A stretch of 64,000 nt of DNA from Chionoecetes opilio (GCA_016584305.1 JACEEZ010000430.1:1-64000); one strand, 5' to 3'; shown: positions 51,522 to 63,598, counted from the first letter of the stretch. Numbers and translations are program-made. The notes: generated from the sequence alone by a model not told the origin.

Positions 51522-51832
51522 AGAAGTTCTTAATTGATCTTGAAAGAAATCTGGAGCTCATCTTGAAAGAAATTATCATCAGCCCTGGTAGCACTGCTTC
51601 CAGTAGCAAGCCAGCTCCCGGTGCTAATGGTCACTCCTCCTCCTGTGGTATTCGTATCGCTGGTGGGACCATGGCTTCCAAGGAGGGGAGTGCTGTTGAT
51701 CCCGGCGCTGTGGGGGGTGGTGATGCAGTCCTTGACATGCAAGGTGTAAGCAGCGGACAGGAAAGTTCAAGTGAGGCTTCAGACCATCCTCAACGACAAC
51801 TACAAGATCGTATGAAGAAAAGAGGCACATGA
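51522..51832 (+). CDS. Possible terminal exon or relic ORF of unknown function
   Basis: A good acceptor-like TTGTTTGCTATACCTTAG is followed by about 100 codons open to a TGA at 51830-51832. The text starts KFLIDLERNLELILKEIIIS and continues Ser/Gly-rich to a basic end (QLQDRMKKRGT). Composition and clean frame differ from the decayed surroundings, so this is the best candidate for non-transposon coding sequence. No domain is recognised, no AATAAA follows closely, and it sits just upstream of a LINE; it could equally be LINE ORF1 leader. Confidence 0.2.
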
Positions 51833-51879
51833 ATGCTTCACCAGTGAGTAAGTCTACGTGCAGTTGTTGTGGTTGAATT

Positions 51880-52383
51880 ATGTATTTTGACGAATTACCC
51901 TTTGCTTATATTGATGATTCAAATTTATTAAATCTTTTAAACTATGACGGATTAAGCAGATCCTTCACTTCTAATGATTATATTGATATGTTAAACTTCG
52001 ATTCCTTTACTGTTTTAGATGATAAATACAACATTGAGTTAGACGTAAATAATTTGTATATACAAACATGACATTTGAATGTTCCTTTCAAGAATTTGAA
52101 AGTCTAAATATATATTTCTGAATTATTTTTCTTCACAAAGTAGTGATGTTAACTTTACAATATTTAGTCTGAATATACGTTCTGTTCCCTCAAATATCCA
52201 GTTTTTTTACCAATTCAGTCATGTCTCATTCATGTTTAAGATTTGATGTTATTGGTTTTTCCGAAACGAGACTTGATTATGATCTTGCTTCAGTGTACCA
52301 GATGCCGGGATATAACCTTTACACTATTTGTCGTAGTAGATGTGGAAGTGGTGTAGCATTATATGTCACTAATGCCTATATAT
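51880..52383 (+). pseudogene. LINE (CR1/L2-like) N-terminal ORF and start of endonuclease
   Basis: An Asn/Asp-rich open stretch (51880-52071) leads into broken readings with FSLNIRSVPSN (the H-L-N-I-R-S-L block, about 52165), FDVIGFSETRLDYDLA (about 52240, with the metal-binding Glu of the E-T block) and GSGVALYVT (about 52345), the opening of an APE-type LINE endonuclease. Cut at 52383 by transposon T3. The same LINE resumes at 54350. Confidence 0.65.
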
Positions 52384-52688
52384 TAGGGTACGCCGTATAA
52401 CAAAAATTCTTTGTCTCAACTTTGGCATGCCAATTTCCTATGTAAAATGGAATTCTAACACGATTTTATCTATTTCCATTTTTGCATTTGAGCAATTCTT
52501 ACTATGCAAAATCGCACTTTTATATTGCACCCTTATCGAATAATGCTTAAATGAGTACGCAGTGTCCGGTTGGTCCTGTGTATTGCATCATGCACCAATA
52601 TGAGTTCCAAATGACTAGCGTGGTAAGCTCTTTCTGATCAGTTGGTTCATCAGGCACTACATCACAGTATCACAGCCTCTACGTTGGC

Positions 52689-54012
52689 CTAGAACGTGTC
52701 CATCATGGTCCTTCTTAGACCTGAAGCAGGGCATGGTCTCCCGGTGGTGGGCCCAAGCCGGATGAACCCGTCGCTGGGCTGCTGCCCACCACTGCTGCCG
52801 CAGCCTCTGTCACCTGCTTCACGACTCTTTCGGTGCTTGAGTGTGGATAGAGAACTCCGGAACCTCGTACGGCTTGACCAGGATCTCCTGGATCTGATCC
52901 CCGGACAGTTAACAGGTGAATGCCGGCTCGTGCACCTGGCCAGGCTGCCAGTGATCAGTGTCTGCAAGCTGGTGGCTGACAAGTTCAGCTTGGGTGTGAT
53001 GCGAGGTCTTACACTGGTGTCCCCATACTCCTCGCCAGCCGTCAGCTTCAAAATCTGGGTCACGGCGAACCTGCGGTCGTCCTCACTCTGACTCGCCATC
53101 AGCGAGAGGAGGACACATTCTGAGCGTGCGAACCATGCTCCTGTCCGCACGTAGAAGGTCACAGCTGTTTGGACCTTGGGCTGCGACCTCATCACTCTGA
53201 GCTGCGTGAGGATGTGCTTGGGGCCGTCCTCTAGTCTGTGGTGAACCTTGATGTCGTAGTAGAGTTTGAAGTACACCTGCAGGCAGTACTTGACTAGGAT
53301 TCCAGGGTGTTCAGTTCTTTGCCAGTCAGTCCATGCTTTGGTCCACATGTACACGAGCGACTGGGCTGTGGTGAGCCATCTGGAGTGGGACACCCTGCCA
53401 CACTTGATCTCCTGCAGCTCGGACGGGAGAACACCCCGCTTCACAGCCTGGACCAGCTGGTAGGAGACCTGCTGGTCAGTGGACATGTTGACCAGGATAT
53501 ACTCCGGTATCTCCGTGAGATCTTCACCGCCTGGCACTCCTCTGACTCTGCGTTGTACTGCATCTCATTCACGCTGGACAGCAGACTGCACACTGGACCC
53601 GTGAAGCCAGTGTCAGATGAGGTAGGCCCGTCGATGCTGGTGATAAGGTGGCGCAGGGGCAACTCGTTTGTGTGCAACACGCATATACTCCAGAAGAGCT
53701 TGCGTCCCAGCATCTTCTCCAAATGGGGGTGAGTACCACCCTTCCACCCCGTGTTGGCCCTAGTTGAGTCACCTTGCAGTACGATCAGTGAGTCGGTGGA
53801 GTCGTATGTCACCAGCAGATCATAGAGAGCCTGAGCACCTTGAACGCAGGCTTCTTCAGGTGGCACCGGGTCCTCTGGTACAAAGTGCCAAAGGTACCTT
53901 CCAGATGGCCCCTCTGTCACTGACACATGCTCCTCCCTGTTCAAACCTTGGGTGCAGTTTCCCATAGCTGTCGGGGCACCATCGCCCTGGTCTTGTCCTT
54001 CCTCCCATCGTA
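52689..54012 (-). pseudogene. T3 transposase
   Basis: Minus-strand readings: GLGYDGRKDKTR (Asp at 54007-54009); a shift; then 53441-53965 with REEHVSVTEGPSGRYLWHFV, LQGDSTRANTGWKGG (Asp at 53768-53770), HLEKMLGRKLFW and CVLHTNELPLRHL; a shift at about 53450-53530; then 52689-53537 with VSHSRWLTTAQSLVYMW, PKVQTAVTFYV and LMASQSEDDRRFAVTQILKL. The layout D-G-R-K ... G-D-S-T-x-x-N-T-G ... L-E-x-x-L ... C-x-x-H-x-x-E-L matches T1 motif for motif, and SHSRW matches T1's HHARW. An RNase H-fold DDE-type core is inferred from the two spaced Asp motifs; no third acidic residue can be fixed by eye. The last about 100 residues drift into Arg/Ser-rich frame-shifted text. Confidence 0.7.
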
Positions 54013-54040
54013 ACCCAATCCAACTATTTTGGTACCCTGG

Positions 54041-54180
54041 TTAGGGTATGCCGTATAACAAAAATTCTTTTTCTCAACTTTGGCATGCCAATTTCCTATG
54101 TAAAATGGAATTCTAAGACGATTTTATCGTATTCCATTTTTGCATTTGAGCAAATTCTTACTATGCAAAATCGCACTTTA
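54041..54180. repeat. Internal duplicate of the T3 left end
   Basis: Matches 52384-52525 in the same orientation (TATAACAAAAATTCTTT, CTCAACTTTGGCATGCCAAT and following). With the right end at 54349 it forms a complete 310-bp TIR-to-TIR unit, like a MITE of the same family fused to or nested in T3. Confidence 0.75.
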
Positions 54181-54349
54181 AGCTATGTTTTGCATATAAA
54201 TATAAAGTCCATTTTTGCTAGCAAAGAGTGCTCAAAACCAAAAAGTTGAAGAGGACAACCACCCTTAAAATCCAATTTTACATAAGAAAACACCCTGCCA
54301 AATTTGAAATAATCTATATTTCACTTTTCATTGGACCTACGGCGTACCT

Positions 54350-55432
54350 CCTATATATCCTCAATGCGTTTTGATTTTTCATGTCTTAATTCTTCCAAAG
54401 AATGTTTAAGTATTGATGTTAAGGTAATGGAGAGACATTCTTAGTTATGTGCAATATATAGACCTCCAAGTGTGTAATGTAATAGTTTTCTTGACAAATT
54501 ACTGAACTATTACCATTAGCAAATAACATAAAATATCATGGCATTCATATAATAGGGGATTTTAACCTTGACTTATTGAAGCATACTAACAACAGTTATG
54601 TCTGTGAATTCATTAATATAATGCACTCTTTCGCTCTATTCCCCTTAACCACTCAGCCTACTCGAGTCACAGACACAACAGCCACACTCATTGACCATAT
54701 CTGGTCGACACAGGTGGAGATGAACACAAACAATTATACAATCTACAATGATACAACAGACCATTTTCCTGTAGTTTCACAGTTCAGGCTTCAAGATTTG
54801 TCAAAAAATTACCCACAGTTTATTCATAAAAGATGCCTAACTAACGCTGCCCTAGAAGACTTCAGTAATGAAGATGCCCACCTGCATTGGTCAACTGTTC
54901 TCGAATCTGTGTGTCCTAATGCATCGTATAATATATTTTTTTCGAGTATTTTTAATAATCTATTCCAGAAACATTTCCCAATGAAGCGAATTAGAGTAAA
55001 ACCTGAATGTCATCAAACACCATGCATCATTTCTGCCTTGAAAAAAAGCATCAAAGAAAAACACAGATTAGAGAGATTAGCACACCAATGGCCAATAATT
55101 TTTAGAGAAACATATCGAATCTATATAAATAAATTAACATATGTTTTAAGAGCTGCGAAAAACCAATACCATAAGGAACAATTAAAACAAACTCAAGGTA
55201 ATCCTAAATCACACTGGCAATCTATTAATAACATTCTTGGCAGAAGTTCAACTACATCAAATGATAATTGAATTGAATTGAAACCCCCATGTAATAACAC
55301 TGCAGATAAGTTTAACGATAATTTTTTGCGGTTTGGAGATTCCTTGAACCAATAATACCTTAGATAACTACTCACATAAACAATATTTATGCATTCCTCC
55401 AGCCTTTTCTATGTATCTGACTCTAGTAGAGT
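54350..55432 (+). pseudogene. LINE (CR1/L2-like) endonuclease C-terminal part and linker
   Basis: Continuation of 51880-52383. GDFNLDLLKHTNN (54555 on) carries the catalytic G-D-x-N motif; TDHFPVVSQF (about 54755) is the S/T-D-H-x-P-V block with the catalytic His. The 54576-55271 reading is open for 231 codons, ending in linker text (KSHWQSINNILGRSS). Cut at about 55432 by an antisense LINE and resumed at 57366. Confidence 0.75.
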
Positions 55433-57365
55433 CGACGGAGACTGATTGATTGATTGATTAAAGTTTTAAGGCGCCGCAACTGCGGGGTTATTGACGCCTG
55501 CTTACAAAAGATGCATGTAAAGTAAAACTAAAAACAAAATTTTAAGATAAAATAAAAAAATTGAAAATACGAAATACATAAAAGGAAAAAGGGCAGTACA
55601 TTTAAAAACAATCATAAGTTAATATTAAAAAACATCATAACTTGTTGAGAAGGCCAGCCTTTCAATAAATGTATGGACTCATGTCCGGAGAGAAACACCT
55701 CTCACCCAATGCCAGGGAGGGGACGGTAAGCACCGTCCCGCCCCGCGACACCGGACAAAAATTGCACACGTGGGGTCCCCAAGACTGGGACACTCGACCA
55801 GCAAGTGCCGCACAGTTAAGGGGCCCCAAACAATCATCACAGTAAGGAGGGTGGCCCCCCTCCATGGGGAAAACCATGAGTATAATAGAGTGTGACCAAA
55901 TACGCAATCGTGCCAAGGCAGTCTCCCATCTCCGGGAGAGACCGCAGTAGCTCCAGTCCTCGATATTTTGGGCGGATGGTGCGCAGTTTATTTGCCCTAT
56001 AGTAATCCAACGTTCCTGCCAAACTGTTGTGAACTGATCTATGGATTGCCGAGCGTAGGTCCGTAGCCGGCACTGCAAAATGTGATAGAGCTGGTCTTTT
56101 AGCTGCAGATTTTGCCAAGGCATCAAGCTTCCTCATTACCGGCAACACCTACATGTGCCCGGTACCAACAAAAAGCTGACCGTCCGGCCTCGCCTTTTCA
56201 AGCAGATAAAGCCATTCCAGGGATGGCCATTGCCCAGCGGATGGGGAGAGTTAAAATTACATAGTGATTGAAGAGCAAATACAAGAATCACTTTAAAAAT
56301 TTTAAAAGAAACATCCGGAAGGGTAAAAATAATCATGAGAGCATATAAAATAGCAAATTATTTCAGCCGTTTAAAAAAAGATGAAACACTTGGAAGGCTG
56401 ACGCCTTTGTTAAACGATGGGGAAAACGACACGTATCCAAAATCCTTTCTCTGATTTGGAACCATCAGTAAAGACAGGGACCCAACTTGATGTGTGCAAA
56501 AGTGGTCTAAAAACTGGGCACGCTCAGCCCGAGGAGGTAAAGACCCTTTTTAGGGGCGGAAGGCTTTTGCAAAAGGGGCACTTCTGGGAGAAGCCATGGA
56601 CCGGGCTGGGCGTAGGGGCCCATGCGGGCAGATCCGTAAAACAGGGAAGGATAGCCCTTTTCCATAATAGCTGTCAATCGGAAAACCAAGGGGCTTTGGG
56701 AAGCTTCTTCGCCCATGGTAAAGTTGCGATCCTGAATCACAAGACACAGCACGGCAAGCTATTGAGTCAGGGAAGCGTTGAGGCGATACCAACCCTCTTA
56801 ACAGGAGGGACTGGCGTTGAAGATCTAATGGGAGGACACCAGCATCCCCCAATAGACTTGGGATGGGAGAAGACCTGAACGCCCCGGTTGCCAGACGGAC
56901 ACCAGCATGATGTACCGAATCCAGCATCCGCAGTCGAGGGGTGGTGGCAGAGGAGTACACTTCACATCCATAATTTAAGCTTCGAAAGGATAAGTGAGCG
57001 GTGAAAAATAGAGGAGTGTAGCGCGATCAGCCCCCCAGCTGGTGTGCGAGAGGACTTTCAGTAGATCCATGGTCCCGGGGACAGTCAGTCTTGAGAAGCA
57101 CGAAGGTGAGGCACCCAAGTCAGTCTATTGTCAAAAATGAGGGCCTAAAAAACGGGTCTCTTCCTACATGGTATTTTCTTCCCGTAAAGATGTAGGTCTG
57201 GGTCGGGATGAATCCCACGGGTTCTGCAAAAATGAACCCCTAGTCTCGTTGGGGGAAAACCGGAAGCCTGAGGGCGACGGAGACTGAGAAGTACCTAACA
57301 GCCATTTAGTCTGACGCAAACGGTTTTGACGACATTAACCTAAACTTTTAAAGCTCACTGCCTCT
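55433..57365 (-). pseudogene. LINE with RNase H-type C-terminus, 3' half, antisense insertion
   Basis: Minus-strand readings in order: EETRFLGLIFDNRLTW-like text (about 57130), SLILSKLNYGCEVYSSATTP (about 56950), DSVHHAGVRLATGAFRSSPI (about 56890), then a decayed RNase H region, LDALAKSAAKRPALSHFAVP (about 56110), LRRWETALARLRIWSH-like text (about 55920), PPYCDDCLGPL and a C-terminal zinc-knuckle-like C-x2-C. The 3' end at about 55440 is a short (AATC)n repeat instead of poly(A). The RT catalytic part is missing, so the copy is 5'-truncated. It splits the plus-strand LINE. Confidence 0.75.
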
Positions 57366-58385
<1,020 letters not shown>

Positions 58386-58404
58386 AAAAATAATAATAAC
58401 ATAT

Positions 58405-59257
<853 letters not shown>

Positions 59258-59267
59258 TAGCCGCAAA

Positions 59268-59335
59268 CCCGCCCTCCGGGCGGACTTTTTGAGTAGCTCC
59301 TGCGGAGGGCTATTGGTGGGCCTTCGGACCACCAA
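59268..59335. ncRNA. Three consecutive short hairpins (structure of unknown role)
   Basis: CCGCCC-TCC-GGGCGG (59269-59283), CTCC-TGC-GGAG (59297-59307) and TTGGTGGGCC-TTC-GGACCACCAA (59313-59335; one mismatch). GC-rich, embedded directly after 850 bp of TA. Expression is unknown; a transposon tip is an alternative. Confidence 0.25.
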
Positions 59336-59404
59336 ACACAGACTCTCCAGATAGCCCCTTCTAACTTTCCTGAAATCATGGATGTAGAAATGTATGTATT
59401 AACG

Positions 59405-59640
59405 CCAACCCATTCACATCACCCCCAACCCATTCACTCACCCATTACCCATCACCCCCCACCCATTCACTCACCCATTACCCATCACCCCCCACCCATT
59501 ACCCATCACCACAACCCATTTACTCACCCATTACCCATCACCCCCCACCTATTCCCTCACCCATCACCCCCCACCCATCAACCCACACCCATTTCCCATC
59601 ACCCCACCCATTCACTCACCCATTACCCATCACCCTACAT
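59405..59640. repeat. CCCATTCACTCACCCATTACCCATCA minisatellite
   Basis: Variable units of CCCATTCACTCA, CCCATTACCCATCA and CCCCCCA alternate about eight times. Pro/His/Thr repeats in the plus-strand reading are without coding meaning. Confidence 0.9.
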
Positions 59641-59720
59641 CAAGGTTTCCTCAATTCTCGTAACCCACTATTTTTTTTCACAATTCTTGCTAGTAGGCTA
59701 CTAAAAATTAAAAACATTGA

Positions 59721-60048
59721 GAGTAGCTCATGTGACGATCTGTGTATACCTGCCCTCCCTGGATACACAGATCATCACGTGAGCTACTCCCGAGGCGAAA
59801 CGTTGCACGCGCATAAACAACCCCAAGAATGACGAGTGTCTTTGTCACCCTGAAATGTCAACATGTATCTACCTAAGAATACCACCTAAGAATCTTCCCA
59901 GCAGCCCAGGGAGGGTAGGTATACACAGATCGTCACGTGAGCTACTCTCACCATGCCTAGCCTGATGATGCCAAGAGTCTTTTGGCGAAATGTTGCACGC
60001 ACATAAACAACCCCAAGAATGACGAGTGTCTTTGTCACCCTGAAATGT

Positions 60049-60054
<6 letters not shown>
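59721..60054 (+). mobile_element. Penelope-like tail with tandem 70-bp repeats and hammerhead-like motif
   Basis: A 27-bp imperfect stem (59721-59747 with 59763-59789) is followed by a 70-bp block (59795-59864). After about 120 bp comes a near-identical 70-bp block (59985-60054), both starting GCGAAA(C/T)GTTGCACGC and ending GTCAACAT. The second block is preceded by CTGATGA and a small stem. Tandem terminal segments with hammerhead ribozymes are known from Penelope-like retroelements. No protein part is present. Confidence 0.45.
59962..59990 (+). ncRNA. Hammerhead ribozyme-like core
   Basis: CTGATGA (59962-59968), a stem II GCCAA/TTGGC with loop GAGTCTT, then GAAA (59987-59990): the conserved hammerhead core. 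The following TGTTG plus the last A of GAAA can pair with CAACAT at 59859-59864 as stem III; the base after CAACAT is G there, where cleavage needs A, C or U. At the downstream copy (60049-60054) the next base is A. Stem I is not convincing. Confidence 0.4.
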
Positions 60055-60086
<32 letters not shown>

Positions 60087-60087
60087 T

Positions 60088-62848
60088 TTGGGTGGTCCAA
60101 AATCATAGGGGAAAAATTCAAAATTTGAATATTCTTGGGGCATGTTGATTATTTTGTTCTACCTGACTAGAAAATACTCCTGGCCAAATTTGCCACAGTT
60201 CAAAAAATATTTAGGGGTCCATCAATAGGAAGGAAATTGTTACATCCGGTGGGGGTTGTTACATCCGGTGGGAGAGAAGAAGACGTCAGTGGGAGAGAGG
60301 GAGACGTCAGTTGAGCTTTCGGTTCACTGTCGGTCGGTGTTAAAAGTACTCTTTTCTTTTTCTTTTTTTTATCTCTAATTTTTTTTTTTCTTCTTTTTGA
60401 TTCCCAGAGTGAGTGAGTATGGCGTGTTCTACACGGAAAAAGCACGGAAACTGTTCCTCTTTGATCAACCATTGGAGAAAATTCACCGGCCCGCCAATTG
60501 CCCACTGGAGAAGAAGTGCTGCGTCGGTTGTACTCATTCGGATGTAACTCAAAGAGCAACCGGGAGGCTGTTGTCACTGAACTCGTGGAAGTGTGGGTGA
60601 AAGCCCAGAATCCCAACAATGGAGATCCGTTCCATCAAAGTCAAGTTGGAATCCGTAGTGAAGAAAATACGAGAAGCTGAAAATTAATAGGAAGAGGAGT
60701 ACGGACACTCAACAAGAAAAAGGAAGTCCATTTCAAGAACGAGCTCAGTCGCCTCTTCGACATATCGCATAAGGATGCTTTGTCGTCCATGAAGAACAAA
60801 GAGGACCAAGCCTTCCTGAGGGATCAGCGAACGGAGCGGAAAATGGCAATGGGCGGAGTAGACCAAGAGCTGGTGAGGAAGGAAACGATGCGGATGAAGA
60901 AGTTGGCGCGGAAAAGTGAGATGGCGGAGAAGGAGAAGATGGCAAAGGCTGAGAAGTTCGCGACGGTGGACCTTTCCGACTCTTCGTCACCGTCATCTGG
61001 ACCATCGTCCCAGGAGAATTCCCCGTTTCGAGGGGAAACATCATCGCAGGTCAGCAGCTCCCCCAAGAAGCGGCTGAAGGTTACACCGGAAGTGGTCTCT
61101 GCGCTGGACAGGACGAACCTCTCAGACCGGAAGGCGACCCACCTCCTCCAGGCTGTGGCTTTCCAGCTCAGGATTAACGCCTGCTTCCCGAAGCACACTT
61201 CGTCGATCCAGAATGATGACCAGGACGGCGCTTGCGGAGGACATCAAGACCTCCTTCCAAGAGTTCATCAATGCAGAAGAGCCTCTGATCGTTCACTGGG
61301 ATGGTAAATTGCTTCCCGACTTAACTGGAGAAGGAGAAGGGAATCTTGTAGATCGTCTTCCAATCATAGTTTCCAGTCCTGCCCTGGAAAAAGAGAAGCT
61401 GCTTGGAATGCCAAAGCTCCCAGCGGGAACGGGAGCAGCGATGGCTACAAAGGTGGTGGAAGTTCTCGGCGAGTGGGGTATCAAGGAGAAGGTGGTCGGT
61501 ATGTCTTTCGACACGACAGCCAGCAATACAGGAATTCATACCGGTTGCTGTCGTCTTCTAGAAGAAGCTTTGGGGAAACCCCTTCTCAACCTTGCCTGCC
61601 GCCACCACGTCATCGAACTAATCCTGGCCGCTGCGTTCAAAGGAGGTGATGGGGCCATCCTCTGGACCAACGATTCAGTTGTTCAAGCGATTCCGGGAAC
61701 AGTGGCCCTACATCCCTCATGAAGATCCCGAAAACCATCGACAACGTCGTCGACCCGAGGATCGATCTCGTTCCGTCGTGGAAGGAGGCATCGATCGGTG
61801 CGATGGAAAGAGGGATCCAGTCGAAGAAAGTCCGAGAGGACTACCGCGAGTTGTGCAACCTGTCCCTCTTCTATCTCACCGGAAACCTCCGTCAGCCGAT
61901 CAAGAAGCCGGGAGCCTTCCACCACGCCCGTTGGATGGCAAAGGCAATCTACGTTCTCAAGATCCGCATGTTCCGGTCCCACGTGCAAATGACAACGCGG
62001 GAAGGCAAGGGACTTGAAGAGATCGCTCTCTTCGTCGTTCTCCTCTACTCGCGCGCAGCGTGGATGGAGGCGGGGCTGGCGACCGAAGCTGCGTACAACG
62101 ACCTCAACCTCGTGAAGGACCTGCACCACTTCCAGGAGATCAACGGAGCGATCTGGAAGACGACCCTCACCACATTCTCCCGCCATCTCTGGTACCTCGG
62201 CGCCGATCTCGTGGGGCTGTCTCTTTTCTCGGAGAGGATCAGCATGGAGGAGAAGAAGAAGATTGCTAAAGAGACGAGGAAGGAAAAGGACCTCGACCGA
62301 ATCCGGTTTAACAAGGCTGCGGATCAGCTCATCAAATCCTCGCTCCCCTCACTCACCTCCAGCGCCTCTGTTCGCGCGCTCACCCTCCTCAACATCGACA
62401 TCTCCTTCCTTTCCCCCTGTGGACGAGTGGGAAGCAAACCCCGCGTACCAGAAGGGGGTTTTCCACAGTGAAGAACCTCAGCGTCACAAACGACGGGGCC
62501 GAGCGTGGGGTGGCGATGATTTCATCGTACAACGACTCCCTAACCAAGGATGAGAAAACCAAGCAGGACCTGCTCCAGGTGGTGGAAGCTCACCGGCGCA
62601 ACTACCCTCACCCCCATTGAGTTGAAAACTATTTCAGAGAGAACATTTTATGCTCTTTCCTTTCATTTTTCCTATTAGTATTGTGACATTATAATGAATC
62701 CGTTGAGAAAAGTTGAGAGACTTTGATGGACCCCTAAACCACCTCCAAATCTGCTATTTTTTTGTTTCTTTGCGTTTTGCAACGTCAGGAACGTTTTGGC
62801 AAACATGCCCGCGAGAAATTCGAACTTTCATTTTTTTGGACCACCCTA
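60088..62848 (+). mobile_element. Transposon T1 (TAGGGT-end group), full length
   Basis: The left end is TTGGGTGGTCCAAAA (60088); the right end in reverse complement is TAGGGTGGTCCAAAA (62848). The flanks share ATATATAT (60080-60087 and 62849-62856), but they lie in TA-rich DNA, so the duplication carries little information. Both ends repeat AGGGGTCCATCAA / TTGATGGACCCCTAAA words about 120 bp in (60212-60226 and 62724-62739). The transposase lies between, in the direction of reading. This is the most complete member of the group. Confidence 0.75.
60414..62620 (+). pseudogene. T1 transposase, frameshifted
   Basis: Pieces in order. GEEVLRRLYSFGCNSKSNRE (60504 on) with ELVEVWVKAQNP. Then RLFDISHKDALSSMKNKEDQ (about 60748), FLRDQRTERKMAMGGVDQEL, a Lys/Glu-rich helix and a Ser-rich hinge (60965-61070). 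Next LIVHWDGKLLPDLTG (Asp at 61300), GMSFDTTASNTG (Asp at 61510-61512), RLLEEALGKPLLNLACRHHV and IELILAAAF. Then SSGPTIQLFKRFREQWP (about 61655), PGAFHHARWMAKAIYVLKIR (about 61908) and ALFVVLLYSRAAWMEAGLAT. Last comes SVTNDGAERGVAMISSYNDS with LTKDEKTKQDLLQVVEAHRR, to a TGA at 62618-62620. Four or five frame changes. HWDGK and FDTT Asp residues suit two members of a DDE-type triad; the third is not fixed by eye. Motifs are shared with T2 and T3. Confidence 0.75.
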
Positions 62849-63018
62849 ATATATATAATATACCCTAATATACCCTAATAATTATATATATATGATATAT
62901 ATAATCCCACAGCGCCAGTTCTGCTTACCAAAAATGGCCCACTAGATACTCGGATTATTCGCCGAAGCTTCAGCATTCAAGCAAGCTCGGCATCTCACCC
63001 ATTTAAAGTTTGAGAATA

Positions 63019-63058
63019 GGTTGAGGACGTTTCGTCCCCAAGACCTCTAATCATTCAC
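63019..63058 (-). ncRNA. Degenerate hammerhead-like motif
   Basis: The minus strand reads AATGATTAGAGGTCTTGGGG then ACGAAACGTCCTC. AGGTC-TTGG-GGAC followed by GAAACGTCC is the stem II and 3' core of Penelope-type hammerheads; the CTGATGA part is changed to AATGATTAG. Probably a dead remnant of a second Penelope-like family. Confidence 0.3.
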
Positions 63059-63084
63059 TTTACCGGATGAAATTTCCACGAGTA

Positions 63085-63118
<34 letters not shown>

Positions 63119-63184
63119 TGCTACTAGATGGTTCGATTAGTCTTTTGATATATATATTATATAAAATATATAATATTATATATA

Positions 63185-63255
63185 TAGGAGAACCTCGTTT
63201 AACCGGCATTTTAAAACAACGGCAGCCTCAAAACAACGGCACTAATCGTCCCAGG

Positions 63256-63288
<33 letters not shown>

Positions 63289-63507
63289 CACTGATAAACT
63301 CTGGAACTCTCTTCCTGTTTCTATTTGTCCACTTTCCTATGACTTACATCTTTTCAAAAGAAGAGTAACAAGACACCTCCCCCACTAAATTGGCTCACCC
63401 CTCTTTTTTATTTTATTCTCTTACTGTCTTCTTTATAGGACTGGCAACTAAGCGGGCTTGTGTTACCCATTTTTGTTGTGCCCTTGGCCGGTTCCTTGTG
63501 ATGGAAG

Positions 63508-63598
<91 letters not shown>

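Larger units (their letters stand above)
52384..54349 (-). mobile_element. Transposon T3 (TAGGGT-end group) with 9-bp target duplication
   Basis: Starts TAGGGTACGCCGTA at 52384; the right end reads AGGTACGCCGTA in reverse complement at 54349. CCTATATAT is present on both sides (52375-52383 and 54350-54358). The host LINE sequence is continuous once T3 and one CCTATATAT are removed. Length 1966 bp. A second copy of the left 140 bp lies near the right end (54041-54180). Encodes a broken transposase on the minus strand. Confidence 0.8.

Noticed and set aside
52696..53732. Plus-strand frames opposite T3
   Set aside because: Shadows; the conserved D-S-T-x-x-N-T-G and C-x-x-H-x-x-E-L motifs are on the minus strand.
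56417..56878. 153-residue plus-strand frame
   Set aside because: Shadow of the minus-strand LINE relic, whose conserved RT/RNase H blocks are on the other strand.
59405..59640. CRISPR array
   Set aside because: Units are contiguous with variable length and no unique spacers; the context is eukaryotic.
59378..59704. Pro/His/Thr-rich 108-residue frame
   Set aside because: Direct translation of the CCCATTCACTCA minisatellite.
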